A DNA stretch of 64,000 bases from Odobenus rosmarus divergens. Lineage: Eukaryota > Chordata > Mammalia > Carnivora > Odobenidae. The first letter of the stretch is position 1, and each line of letters begins with the position of its first letter. The DNA is taken from NCBI RefSeq assembly GCF_000321225.1, contig NW_004450286.1, positions 1,144,508-1,208,507 on the forward strand. The letters run 5' to 3'. The notes below the pieces were generated by a model. That model was not told the DNA's origin. It searched no databases and was given only the letters and a program-made list of their open reading frames with translations. The position numbers and the translations under genes were made by a program. Positions 11,836 through 23,344 of the stretch are shown here, in pieces.

Positions 11836-11985
11836 ACCTGGCTGAGTGCAAGCTGGTTTCCTTCCCCATTGGCATCTACAAGGTCCTGCGGAATGTCACC
11901 GACCAGATCCACCTCATCACGCTGGCCAACAACGAGCTCAAGTCCCTCACCAGCAAGTTTATGACCACGTTCTGTCAGCTCCGAG
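11836..11985 (+). CDS. LRRC20: LRRC20 internal coding exon A (residues about 28-78)
   Basis: This 150-base exon encodes a segment starting DLAECKLVSFPIGIYKVLRN and ending FMTTFCQLR, which I recognise as LRRC20, a small leucine-rich-repeat protein of unknown biochemical activity. A strong polypyrimidine tract and CAG acceptor precede position 11836, and a GT donor (GAG|GTAGGC) follows 11985. Both ends are phase 1: the exon starts with the last two bases of an Asp codon and ends with the first base of the Glu codon completed at 33330. It carries the first LRR unit (IHLITLANNELKSL, LxxLxLxxN-like). Numbering assumes a 184-residue protein. The exon length is divisible by three, so skipping it would keep the frame. 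No transmembrane segment or signal peptide is visible; a cytosolic scaffold role is a family-level guess. Confidence 0.95.
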
Positions 11986-13149
11986 GTAGGCCCCACTCAG
12001 CCCAGCTGGGAGGGCATGGCCAGCCCTCGGCCTTCAGGCGCCAGCCCTGTGTGGACAGTGTCCACTGGGGCCAGGGTCGGGTCAGCTAGATTTGGGAAAT
12101 CATTCCCGAGGGAGGCTCCAAGGCTAGACCTGTGTCCTCCCTACGGCCTGGAGGTCTCTACTTGTCGCTCCTCCCTCTAGCTCGTTGTGAATCAGATCGA
12201 CTGATGGTTAAGGGTGTGGGTTCAGGGGTGACTGTTTTGTTCAGAACAGACCGGTGGACTGTGTGGGGTCCCGAGGCCCACAGGGAGTTATTTCTCAGTA
12301 GGCTTGAACAAGCCCCCTTCCTACCCCACCACCCTAGCCCTGGTTTCCCACGCTGCTTGCTTGGGTCAGGAGTGACAGGCGCTGGGGAGGTTGGAGTTTG
12401 CTGTCCTGAGCACACACAGCAAGTGGACAGAGGTGCTTGGCAGGGCGACAGGCAGGTGACAGGCAGGTGGGCATTGTGGATTCTCTTGAAATGGCTTCTC
12501 CAGCTGGGCAAGCTAGATGCAGTGGCCACCACAGTGCCCGCTCCCCTCTCCATAGAGCAGCCCCTCTACCCTTCTAAGAGAGTCCCCTGCCGCTCAGGGA
12601 GCCATGGGTCGGAGAATTGGGGAGGGCACAGGGGGCATAGGAGAGGCGAGTCCTGCCTTCTGGAATTCTGTCTGGTAGGGGCATGAAACAGGTCTCAGGG
12701 CCTGTTTAGAGAAACAAGTAAGTCACATGCTGATGCAGCAAGAGGGATGTGCACAGATATACCTCACACGGTCGATTTTTGGCAGCCTAGGGAGGGCAAG
12801 GGCATCGTGCGGAGCCCTGAGTGGAGAGCGAGGCGTGAATTGGCAAACACAGCCCAGGGACAAGCAAGCTACGGGCAGACCTGGAAAGGCCGCCGGCTAG
12901 CCGTGAGCATGCGGGCCGAGGAGGAAGGATTGGCCTGCAGAGTCATTTCTGAGTGATGCTCACAGGGCTCGCTGCGTTGGTGCCTAAACCACTGGGGGGT
13001 GGGGGGTCCCAGGGCAGCACTTGGCCCCCCGGAGGCACCGTGGGCACTTTCAACCAGGCTAACTTTTGGCGTCCGGCCTTTTCTCATGGCTGCTTCTCTG
13101 CACAGATGAGATGGGCCCTCACAGCCAGCAGGGCCCATGGACCACAACG

Positions 13150-13310
13150 CTCAGCCCTGGTGAGCTGGAAATTAGAATCATCTGGGGCACTTTTCTACAA
13201 ACATAGTTGCCTTAGCTCCACCCCAAGACCAGTTGAGTCAGAATGTCTGAGTATGGGCCTGGTGAGCGTCTTTTAAAACCTATTCCAGGCATGCTGAAGT
13301 GCCGAGGTTG
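13150..13310 (+). repeat. MER5-like fragment
   Basis: ATTAGAATCATCTGGGGCAC, a CTCCACCCCAAGACC block and GAGTCAGAATGTCTGAG follow the MER5A order. The copy is degraded. Confidence 0.6.
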
Positions 13311-14555
13311 AGGCCATGGCTCGGGTTATACACGTGAACGCCTAAGAGACTAGCATGTGAGTGACGAGCATCTGGGTGTGAGACTGGTGGGGACTGTGGC
13401 AAACTAAAACGCGCCCTGCTCAGCTTCAGCCAGATGCGCCCCGGGAGTGTTCTGTTTTATTCAATAGAAGCTAGAGAGACGGTTTAATGGGGATTGTATC
13501 AATTTTTATATAGTCTGGAAGCCGATAAAACTCTTGCACGGTCGATTTAGCCCATGGGCCATCAGTTGGAAGAATCTCCCGTAATCTATCAGAGCTGTCT
13601 CTGCCATGCCCTTTTGTGGATGGAAAAGGAAGGTCAGGGAGAGGAGGCTTGTCAGACATCTCAGAGCCGCACACCCACGTCCACCACGCAGGCCAGGGCT
13701 GCCTTTCCAGGGCACCTGCGGTAGCCCACGGATCCCCTCGACATGTTTGCTTCCCAGATGAGAGTAGAAAGATCAAAAATGCATGGTGGGTGCTGCAGGG
13801 CCCTCCAGGAAGGGCAGTCAGGTAGCACGAGAGTTCATTTGTGCTCTCCTTCATTCAGCTTTCCCTTGAGCATCTGCCGTATTCCAGACGTCTATCTGGA
13901 GGCTGGGGAACAGAGACTGGTAGACCAGGTCCGTCCCTCAAGCAGCCCAGGGTCACCGAACAGACTTGTCCACAGCACCAAGTCCTGTGATGCTGGTGTG
14001 GAGGGCATGCTGAGGCCGCCGGGAAGGAAACTTCATGTTCCCTGCAAGTGGCGTGGGCAGAGGGTGGGTATGGAAAGCAAGGGCTTTCAAAGGACTTGAC
14101 ATTTGTCAGCGCCTTGGCGGATGGATAAGTAGGCCCTCTCTAGGGGGCACAGTGACACATGCCAGAGAAATGCATGTGGAGCCCTGCGCATTTGTGCCTT
14201 CGCTACGGAAATGTGTTTATCATAATACCCTTCCGGTCAGAGGTCCATTGAAGGAGGCAGTTGGCCCTCCCTCCCTGCGGCTGGCTGCTCCTGACTCCCC
14301 CACGCTGCCCTGGATCACAAAAGGAAAGCTGTGCTGTACGCAATAATTGGACCTCACAGAGGTGGCGACGGCAGGAGCCGGTGGTGGGCTGGGCACCAGG
14401 GGCAGGGAGGGGCTGGAGCTGAGAGCCGCACCTGGCTCCCGGACCTATGGCTCTGGGCCCCAGCCTGGATTTGTGGTTTCTCTTTCAATTGAAAAACCTC
14501 TCCTTTTATGTGTGAAAGGGAAGCTTGAATAAGGCTTTGCTGGCTTGCCAGCTTC

Positions 14556-14564
14556 CTCTGCTTG

Positions 14565-14610
<46 letters not shown>

Positions 14611-14805
14611 GTTTTATTTATTTATTCATGAGAGTCAGAGAGAGAGAGAGAGAGAGAGAGAGGCAGAGGCAGAGGGAGAAGCAGGCTCCCCGCCTAGCAG
14701 GGAGCCCGATGCGGGACTCGATCCCAGGACCCTGGGATCATGACCTGAGCCGAAGGCAGACGCTTAACCATCTGAGCCACCCAGGCGCCCCTCTGCTTGG
14801 TTCTT
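14556..14805 (-). repeat. young CAN-SINE with perfect 15-bp target-site duplication
   Basis: CTCTGCTTGGTTCTT occurs at 14556-14570 and again, identically, at 14791-14805. Between them is a 38-base T run (14569-14606, the reversed poly-A tail), an uninterrupted GA repeat, and a close-to-consensus head ending GAGCCACCCAGGCGCCCC. The perfect duplication, long pure tail and low divergence make it the youngest-looking SINE in the window. Confidence 0.95.
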
Positions 14806-16032
14806 GATGGAGGAGGCGGACTGCCTTGCTGCTGGGGGGAAAGCCGTGTCTGCCTCCTCCCCACCTGCCACACTGTCTCCGGTGGGCGCCCTGGGGACTG
14901 ACTTCTGCTGGGCTTATGCCCCCCTCGGAGTTGGATCATCTTTAAATGATTCCATCCCCTGGATGCCCTTCATCCGGGTTATAGAAGAAGAAAGCAAAAC
15001 CTGAGAAAGCCCGTGGCACCAATGGAATCCGTGCAAAGGGCAGGCACGCCCTGTGGAGTGCGTCTCATTGTCTGACTCTGGCTCTTCTGTCCCCTCTTCT
15101 CCCGGGGGCTTGTCTCCCCACTTCCTCCCAATACGAGTCAGTCAGCTCTTCTCATAACCGTGTCCGGGGCCTGCACACCTGTGGAAATCCACAAAAGCCA
15201 CCCAGCTGAGAAGCAGAGGCTGTTTATTCAGAACCGGCTCTGGTGGGGGTGGGGGTAGCCGGCAGCTGTCACCGGGGTCTGGCAGAGGCTCAGGCAGGCA
15301 GAGGAGTGGGATAAAAGGGAAGGCTGTGCCCTGCTGAGGGGGAGGGGAGGAGCTGGACGCGGGCCAGCTCGCAGCTGGCATCCTGTGTGATTGGTTAGGG
15401 TGCATTTGGCTCTCTGCAGTTGACCTGAAGTTGTCCGTTGGTAATCAAGTCCTGGCCATTTGGGGCCGATTGTTACGGGAGTCTTATTTGGCTAACTGGA
15501 CCATCCATAGAGACTGCCGTCTGAGTCCCTGTGAGTGTGAGCGAGAGCGGACTGGCCACCTGAGCCGGTTCCCACAGCGGATGGGTTGGCTCCCAGGGCA
15601 AGGGGGCTACAGGGTGTGGGTTCGAGTGCTGTTTTTATATGCGGCCTGGCCATTGTCTGCGTGTCTGTTCAGTTGCTCACAGCCTGCCTGTCAGCTCAGT
15701 ATAGCAGTTCCTCGGGAGCACCTGTTGTGCTGTGGGTACAGACAGGTAAGTAATAACCCGAGGGTCCGAATTTGCAGTGCACTTAGCCCTCGAAGCTTCT
15801 CGCAGAGGGTTTGACATGTGTCATCTCGGTTAACCCCCCGGCACCAGTCATTTGGGGTGGATGGGACAACAAAGACCTAGATGCGGGCCTTGAGGGGTCC
15901 CCAGTCTCTCGGGGGGAGGTGGGTGTGAAAGCAGCAGCCACCTTAACACCCGAGGGGGACACTCAGCAGACATTTACAGGAAGTCTGGTGGGCAGGCCGA
16001 GGAGGCGGAAATCAAGTCTGCTTCGAGTGCGT

Positions 16033-16428
16033 GTATTAGTTTGCTAGGGTTGCCCAAACGGAGTACTGTGGCCCAGGGGGCTTCACCAACAGACACGTAT
16101 TGCCCACAGCCCTGGAGAAGGGAGTCAGGAGGTTTGATTTCTTCGGAGGCCTCTCTCCTAGGCCTGCAGGTGGCCACTTTCTCGTTGTGTCTTCATGTGG
16201 CCTTCCCGTGCACGAGTGTTCCTGGGGTCTCTCTGCATGTCCTCGCCTCCCCTTCTTCTCGGGACACCAGTCAGATGGGATTAGGGCCACCCTAATTTGA
16301 ACACAAGCCTCATTTGAACACGAGCATATCTTAAAGACCTCACCTCCAAACACAGCCACACTGTGAGGCACAGGGGGCTAGGGCTTCAACATAGGAATTG
16401 TGGGGGGACACCATTCAGCCCAGAACAC
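16033..16428 (-). repeat. MLT1 LTR (ERVL-MaLR), antisense
   Basis: The + strand begins TATTAGTTTGCTAGGGTTGC, passes CTTCATGTGGCCTTCCCGTG and GACACCAGTCAGATGGGATT, and ends GGGGGGACACCATTCAGCCC. This is a nearly full-length reversed MLT1 LTR, an old endogenous retrovirus-like element with no coding part here. Confidence 0.85.
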
Positions 16429-16840
16429 TGGGGAATCAGGAACCTCTAGAGGAAATGGCTTGGAGGGGGCACTGGACAGAAAGAAAGAGGGAGTTCCCAC
16501 GGCATTGTTCAGGAAGGTGGGAGGTGTGTTTGGGAAATGGACTAAAACAGTACAAGACTGAACATTACGGAGCAGGGGGATACGGTGTGGCGTCAGCGAC
16601 TGGCTTGAGCGAGTGAGCGGTCCTCAGAGAGCCTGGCAGATGGGAGCCGGGGCAGGGGACCTGAAGGCAGCGGGAGATGGTGTGGGGGTGTCTCCCTCCA
16701 CTTCCTGCGTTGCCCCGGCCCATTGGATTACTTTTCTCTAGCTGATGGCACTGAGTGGATAAAGGGGGAGAAAAGAGGGCATCCAGAACAGTGCTGGAAA
16801 GCAGGGCAGACACTGAAGCCTGCAATGGTCAGTTGGACGC

Positions 16841-17398
16841 TGACGTCTCGGTTTTTTGTTTTTGTTTTTTTTTTTAATTTGTTTGTATTTGTTACAACTT
16901 TTTAAAGCAGAATGTGACTTGAGCACTACATTTCCATTCACAGAACTTGCTGAGTTACTTTTTGAACAGCTTTACAGCATGCCTAAATAGGCTTAGAATT
17001 TCGCTACTCTAAACAACGCTCTTCTTTGGAAAACAAGCCCTATACATAGTTACTCCCATCCAGTTGGTTCAGTTTAACTACTAGTTTCTAGAGGCCTGGT
17101 ACATGCAGTTGATAACTACAGGGGATAGATTTAAAAAGTAGATCCTAGACGGTGAGAGTCGTTTTAACCAACAGTTCTCTTTTAAACATTAAGGTATAGC
17201 TCAGAACACTTCAGTGACAAAAAAAATTTGGTCTTACTAAGGAATCCGCTTGGTAGCTAAACACTTTAGAGCACACGGTTCACGTTAGGTTACATACACC
17301 TCACAACAAATGTTACCTTGTCCAGTTACAAGAAGCCAGCATGGAACCGGGGAAGAAAAACTAGCTGGGCTTTAGGTCCTACATGACGTCTCGGTTTT
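16841..17398 (-). pseudogene. poly(A)-tailed retrocopy of an unidentified mRNA 3' region
   Basis: A perfect 15-bp direct repeat, TGACGTCTCGGTTTT, brackets the segment (16841-16855 and 17384-17398). Just inside the left copy is a T-rich tract broken by two G residues (to about 16876), which reads as an impure poly-A tail on the minus strand. The empty site would be TTTT/AG, close to the TTTT/AA preference of L1 endonuclease. The roughly 510-base body matches no repeat family I know, has no substantial reading frame, and keeps several CpGs. It looks like a 5'-truncated processed copy of a 3' UTR, inserted antisense to LRRC20. The parent transcript could not be named. An uncatalogued lineage-specific SINE or LINE tail is the main alternative. 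Confidence 0.75.
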
Positions 17399-17650
17399 AG
17401 TCTGGGATGGGGCAGACCTACTCTGTTGGGCACACATCTTCTGTTCCCTCTGCATAGCCCACCACTGGAACAGTGTGGTCCAGGAGGCTCTGTCTCACCT
17501 GAGTCATTCACAGTTGCCAACGATCAAGAGCTCCTACCTGATCCCAAGGTAGTGATAAGATTGTGGCCTTTTGCATCAGTTTTTGCCTTCGGTCCTCAAG
17601 GATGTCTGTCCCCTGGGGTTACCTGGCCGAGCTCAAGGGGGCAAAGGCCA

Positions 17651-17731
17651 AGAAACCAAACCTCCTGACTCCCTTCTCCAGGGCTGTGGGCAATAAATGT
17701 CTGTTGTTGAAGCCCCCTGGGCCGCAGTACT
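17651..17731 (+). repeat. MLT1 LTR 3' fragment, sense
   Basis: This 81-base piece includes TGTGGGCAATAAATGTCTGT and AGCCCCCTGGGCCGCAGTAC, the polyadenylation end of an MLT1 LTR. It is about 94 percent identical by hand count to the reverse complement of 16062-16142. Confidence 0.75.
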
Positions 17732-17959
17732 GTTTGTGACCCGTGTGCGCATGCTTATGGGCAGTGGGTCAGTCCTCCTTAGTAGAGAATTAAAGGAATC
17801 CCAAGTACTGTGGGCTTTAGCATCCTTAGGATAGAATCCTAGAGATAGGATCATCAAGGCCAGCATTTTAAGGTTGTCCATCTATCCTCTGAGGTCGTCA
17901 AGCCCTGATGTCACCCTGAGCCTGGGACTCACCAGGGTGAGGAGCAGGCTGCCTTGTGG

Positions 17960-18405
17960 TCAGGCTGAACCAGGACCCACAAGATGAGAGGCTGGGCTGT
18001 TCGCGATGTTCAAAGCATAGACACCCAGTGCTGGGGTGTGCTGTCTTCTGTTTGCCTGTGATCCTACTCTCTCTCACCCTCTGGCTGTGGTTGGATGCAG
18101 CCAATGGGGACCTCCCCCCCAGGAGATCAGGGGAAGAGAGAGAAGAAGCTCAGTGAATATACTCCCCTGGCCGCCTCCCTGTGAGGTCGTCCTCATTCCA
18201 AGGTCACTTCCCTCGAGGCAGCCTCCACACGACTCTCTCATCCCAGGGTTGCTGTGGGTAGTGACAGCTCCCTGCTCCAGACCCAGGGTTCCTGCATGAT
18301 CCCTTGAGGTTCCCCTACCACTCCCTATACCTTTGTAAACAGCTCCTTGCAAATAAAGCCTCCATGATTATCCTAATTGGAGGGTGCCATCTGTTCCTGG
18401 TTGGG
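17960..18405 (+). repeat. unclassified old repeat ending in AATAAAGCC
   Basis: The end CTCCTTGCAAATAAAGCCTC followed by GAGGGTGCCATCTGTTCCTG resembles the 3' end of an ancient interspersed element whose family name I cannot assign. The preceding 350 bases read as transposon or LTR relic rather than gene. Confidence 0.4.
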
Positions 18406-18414
18406 GCCCTGACT

Positions 18415-18650
18415 CTTTGTCACTTATTAGCTGTGTAAGCATGGGTAGGTTGTTGAATGGCTCTGTGCCTCAGTTTCCCCCTTGGTATTGTGGAATAATA
18501 ACAGTAAAGGTTCTACCTCATAGGGCTCCTGTGAAGATTGACTGAGTTCATCCGTGCACAGCCCTGGGGGTCGCTGCAGCCCCAGCACCATCCAACACAG
18601 GACCTGGCCCATAGTGGTAGGTGTTCAAAACTACGCACTGAGTGGGCAAA
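18415..18650 (+). repeat. MIR fragment
   Basis: TTAGCTGTGTAAGCATGGG, GTGCCTCAGTTTCCCCCTTG and GACCTGGCCCATAGTGGTAG occur in the MIR order, close to full length. Confidence 0.8.
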
Positions 18651-18674
18651 TGAGTGACTTCCCACCACCTGGTT

Positions 18675-19085
18675 GGTGGAATAATGACCCCCCACAGGTG
18701 TCCACGTCCTAGTTCATGCAACCTGTGACTATGTTACCTTGCATGGCAAAAGAGGCTTTGCACATGTGAATCAGCTGAGGACCTGGACGTGGAGAGAGAT
18801 CCTGGGTTAAGTGGGAGGGGCACGGATGTCCACGAGGGGGCAGGAGGGCCCCGAGCAGGAGATGTGATGGTAGAAGCAGCGATTGGAGCAGTACGGCCAC
18901 AAGCATCTAGAAGCCAGGAAGGTCAAGGCACGGATTCTTCCCTGGAACCTCCAGACCGTACATAGCTCCGCCCTGTGCTTTTAGTCCTCTGAGACCGATC
19001 GTGGTCTTCTGAGCTCCAGAACTGTAAGATGAGAAGTGTGTTGTTTTATGTCACCTAGTTTGTAGTCATTTGTTACAGCAGAGTG
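18675..19085 (+). repeat. MLT1-type LTR, sense
   Basis: The sequence runs from AATGACCCCCCACAGGTGTC through ACTATGTTACCTTGCATGGC and GGAGATGTGATGGTAGAAGC to CTCCAGAACTGTAAGATGAG and TTGTTACAGCAG. The element is nearly complete and in the + orientation, opposite to the copy at 16.0-16.4 kb. The subfamily is not assigned. Confidence 0.8.
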
Positions 19086-19999
19086 GCGGGGGGCTCCTGC
19101 CTCGGTAGCCCCACTTTGCTTGCTTTTCCTGTTTTCCCACTCAACCTCACTGTGGAGCCAGGACTGTGCCACAAAGGGGAAACCTTCTCCAAAGAAACAC
19201 CATGCCCCGCTCTCTGCCACCGTATTTCCCTCAGCGCCGCCCAGCGTTTGATCCCTCCTGTGGCACACAAGCTAAAGGCAGATGGAGCTCAGACCCCCAG
19301 TAGGATGTTGAACTGTCCCCGTGGGGCAGAACCACAGACCTGCTTTTCCTCTCCAGGGCAGCCCAGAGCTGGGGTGCCGGAGGAGCGCGGCCAGCTGTCC
19401 TTAGAACGTCTAGGCAAGCGTGCCTTGCTCCAGGGGGATCCTTGGCAACAGAAGAGCTGTTTCTTTGCTCTCTTACTGCGTGTCAAAGCATCCTAAGGGT
19501 AATTGGTTTCAAACAACAGTGTGCTATTCCCTCCAGCGCTATGGGTCAACTAGTCTCTGCTGGGCAGTTCTGGTTGATGTGCAGACTGAGGTCACCTGTC
19601 TGAGGAGGGGGGGTCTCTCAGCGTCCAGGGCCTCGCTCCCTGTGGGCTCGGATCTGCTTGGACTTCCTCACGGCACAGTGGCTGGACTCCCAGGGGAAGG
19701 AGGTGGGTAGTGCCCAGCTTGATGTCCCAGAACGTCACTTCTGCTGCGTTCCATGGGTCAGAGTGGTCCCGGGGCCAGCCCAAGTTCAAGAGGTGGGAAC
19801 TAGGCTCCACCTCTTGACGGGAGTTGCCGCAAGGACGGGAGATAAGGCTGGGCCATCTGTGGATGGCTTTCGGAGTTTCTTAGCCGGGCTTCTGATGGAT
19901 GGCACCTTCTGTCCTTCCCTATTCGCTCAGCTGCCTGTGGCCACTCTTTGCCAGCCACTGTGCTAGGAACTGGGAGGAGCTGGTTTACCACTGGGTCTG

Positions 20000-21120
20000 A
20001 AAACCTGGCCCCAGCATTTCCCAGCTGTGTGACCTCGGGCAAATGTTTGAACCACTCTGAGCGTTCACTTTCTCATCCTAAAATGGACATAATAATAATA
20101 CTCCGCAGGAAGTATATAAATCTCATATGCTGTTAGTTTGTTCACTTCATTTATAAATCCTTATAAACCAAACTTTGTCCTTTTTTCTGGAAAGTGACAG
20201 GAATAAATCAGTTCCTTTTGGAGGGGACTCAGAGGCAGCCCAGAGAGGTATTCCTGCCACACAAGCAGAACATGTCCATCCTGCATGTCACCAGCCCCTG
20301 GAAATCAGCAGACCCAGGACTCGCGTGCACACCTGGGGCCCTGGGATGTTGTTTGCAACTTGGCATAGGCTTGGATGCCTCAGTCCTGCAGGGCTCAAGG
20401 GAACAATCCTCGCCCCCCATGTGACCTGGGGCTTCGCAGTTCCACTTCATTTCCCTGTTCCAAGCTCCCCTTCACTCCTGGCTCTGAGATTTAGAAGTGT
20501 CCATCCCACCTCTGCCCTTCTTACCGACTTCCCATACATTTCTCTAGTTGTTATAAGACTCTAAGGCTTCATTTGAGGTTCATATTACATGTTTTGAATG
20601 GGCAACGGATGCACACAGTACAGTATTCCAAGGGTCAGAGGGGGAGACTTATTCACCCTCTTACTCCCGTCCCCAGATACCCATTTCCTCCACCCCCAGG
20701 CAACTACTTACCAGTTCTAGAGATAATCTATTGCCAGTATGAGCATAAATGTGTTTCATGTTGGTCACATTCACAGTATATTATAGCCACGGCAGGCCCT
20801 GGGAGAAGCACTGTGCAAGTACAAGATCATTTAAATCTTTACAACCCTGCCAGGTCAGTAGTGTTATCATCACTTTGATTCAGATGAGGAAGCTGAGGCA
20901 GGGAGAGGACCAGTAACTTGCCCAAGGCCTCACAGCGAGGAGGAAGGGGTCGGGACTGCGGGTCCATGGCCAGAGCCCCTTTGTGGAGCTCCTTTGTAGA
21001 GTGTGTCCACCGTTTCGCAACTTGTCTTTTTCACTTAGCTTTTATTTTAGCAAGTGGCCCATGTTGGTACAACGAGAATCACCTCATTCTTTTCACGAGG
21101 CAGATGGTTAGCACTTGGCT
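20000..21120. repeat. MIR and old L1 pieces
   Basis: 20000-20105 is a + strand MIR (CCAGCTGTGTGACCTCGGGC). 20800-20945 is a minus strand MIR (GATGAGGAAGCTGAGGCAGG). 20560-20780 and 20997-21120 resemble old antisense L1 3' sequence (CAACTACTTACCAGTTCTAG, then CCTCATTCTTTTCACGAGGC). Confidence 0.55.
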
Positions 21121-22243
21121 TTAGTGAGTTCCAGACCCGGTTAGAAGAGTTTTCTCGCCCCTTCCTTGTGTCCGTCCATGCAGATGTGGCTCTTGGAGAC
21201 TTGACTCTCATCTCTTGGCCCCTCTGTCTGCCATGGACAGCAGCTGTCCATGTGCCGAGCATGGGCCAATGGAAGGACAGCTGCTGCCTCACCCCAGCAG
21301 CCGGCCGCCGTGCAGGGGGGCCCTTGCAGGCAGCAGCATGATTGCTCATTGACGCAGGGTCATGGCCAAGGTGCTGATTGGTCCTCAGGGGGCAGATATT
21401 TTTGGAGCTAGCACATTCCCTCGCTGCCCGGCTACGTAATTACAGCAGGCCGGCCTCATCTGCCCTTTCATGGAATCAGCAGGCTTCCTCTGTCCCCTGG
21501 GGTCAACCCCAGGCCTCTGAGTCAGACCTGGCGGTTGTCCAAGATGAGGATGATGCGGAAGTCATAAGAAGAACTTGGGGAAGGAGAGGTCCATTAAGCA
21601 GACACCGGGAACCACACTTCAGCAGGGATGATAAATAAGGGAATGTCACGACGGGCTGTACTCAGGCCATGGACAATCTTGGGAGCCGGATGGAATTAGG
21701 GTTTCCTCCCAGAGCCCCCGTCCATCCTGGGAGCCCAGGTTGCTGGACTCTGAATGCTGGCGTAAGAGAGAGCAGAAAGGGACACGCGGAGCTCCTGCTA
21801 ACGCAGCCCCCTGGGACCAGAGGACCTCAGCCCTCTGTGTCCACGAGAGCCTGGCCAGGCCAGGGCGTTGTTGCGAAGCCACCACGTAGAAGTGTGTCGT
21901 GGCCCCCGGGGTGAGAAGCAGGGCCAGCTGTGGCTGCAGCTGTGGGTTTCTGGAAGCTTAACACACCAGCCCATCAGGTGGCTGGGCTCTTGCCACAGTT
22001 GTGTCCTTCCTCTGACATGGACACATCAGAGAAAACCTCAGGCATCCAGGGTAGGGCGACATAACATCCCGGACTCAGGGCTAGGACAGGTGTGGTGGAT
22101 TCCATCCCAAGAGACCTGTGTTCTTTGCCCTCCCCTTGTGACAATGGCCTGGGAGCTCTTGCTCCATGGTTTGGTTCCCATTCAAAACTTACCAAGTCCA
22201 TTGTGAACAACGTGGCATTCATAAACTCAACGTAAATTCCATA

Positions 22244-22345
22244 GGCCCAACTGGGTGTGATACACGACTGATGAATTACTGAACTCTACATCTGAAACTA
22301 ATGTGTTGGCTAATTGAATTTAAATTAAAAAAAAGAAAAAAACCG
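22244..22345 (+). repeat. L1 3' end, 5'-truncated
   Basis: The phrase GACTGATGAATTACTGAACTC, then CATCTGAAACTAATGTGTTG and an A-rich end, is the sense version of the carnivore L1 terminus also seen reversed at 8380-8815. Only about 100 bases were inserted. Confidence 0.75.
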
Positions 22346-23335
22346 TTCTCTAGGTCCAGATGATTTCACTGGAAAATTCTAGCAAATGTTTAAACAAGAA
22401 TTAGCATCAATTTTACATAGTCTCTTCCAGAAAAGAGAAGGGCATACTTTCCAACCCATCCCATGAAGCCGGCAGTGGTTTGATTTCAAATTTAGATAAA
22501 GATGGTACAAAAAGAAAATTATCGGCCAGTGTCTCTCATGAACTGAGACACAAAAATTTTCAGCAAAACATTAGTGATCAAATACAGCAAAGTATAAAAA
22601 GAATTAAATGCCATGACCAAGTGGGATTTAGTAATTATTCCAGATGTGCAAGTGGGATTTATTAGTTTTTCCAGATGTATCATTTGAAAAGAGTTTGAAA
22701 AATCAGTGTTTTCTATCATATCAAAGGCTAAAGAGAAAGAATCATATGATCTTATCTGTTGACAAAGATAAAGCATTTGACCAACTAGGAATACAGGGAA
22801 AGTGCCTCAAATTGCTAAAGAACATCTATAAAAATCCTATCGCTAACATCAGACTTCATGATGAAATATTTTCTCTGTAAATTTGAGAACAAGGCAAGGA
22901 TGTCTGCCCTCATCCTGAAAGTTTTAACTACTGCAGCAAGACAAGAAAAAGAAAGAAAGGCATATATATTGGAAATGAAGAAATAAAACTGCCCCAATTT
23001 GGGGCATCTGGGTAGCTCAGTCGGTTAAGTGTAGCCTGAAGCTCAGGTCATGATCTTGGGGTCCTGGGATCGAGCCCCACATGGGGCTCCCTGCTCAGCG
23101 AGAAGCCTGCTTCTTCCCTTTCCCTCTGCCCCTTCCCCTTGCTTGTGCACTCTCTCTCAAATAAATAAAATCTTTTAAAAAAAAAAAACTGCGACTATTT
23201 GCACACGACATGATTGGTCTGCATAGAGAACTCCAAGGAGTCTACAAAAAAAAAAACCAAAAACCAAACCCTCCTAGAACCCATCAACGAGTTCAGCAAG
23301 TTCGCAGGGATACAAAATCAACACACAACGTGCAC
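22346..23335 (+). repeat. L1 ORF2 fragment (reverse transcriptase region), split by a SINE
   Basis: Recognisable L1 ORF2 passages include GATGATTTCACTGGAAAATTC, TATCGGCCAGTGTCTCTCAT, AAATGCCATGACCAAGTGGG and, after the SINE, CTATTTGCACACGACATGAT. Frameshifts and stops are numerous, so no functional enzyme is encoded. The two arms (22346-22997 and 23191-23335) are collinear. Confidence 0.85.
22998..23190 (+). repeat. CAN-SINE inside L1
   Basis: The head GGGGCATCTGGGTAGCTCAG leads into the B-box-like GGATCGAGCCCCACATGGGG, a CT-rich middle, AAATAAATAAAATC and a poly-A tail. It is one of only three SINEs in the + orientation and splits the L1 ORF2 fragment. Confidence 0.92.
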
Positions 23336-23344
23336 ACTTATTCT

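Noticed and set aside
14608..14790. tRNA gene signal (A- and B-box-like sequence)
   Set aside because: The boxes belong to the tRNA-derived head of a CAN-SINE. The same holds for every similar hit in the window, and none is a free-standing tRNA gene.
22346..23335. Reverse-transcriptase-like coding sequence
   Set aside because: This is a broken L1 ORF2 fragment with stops, frameshifts and a SINE insertion, not a retrogene or functional enzyme.
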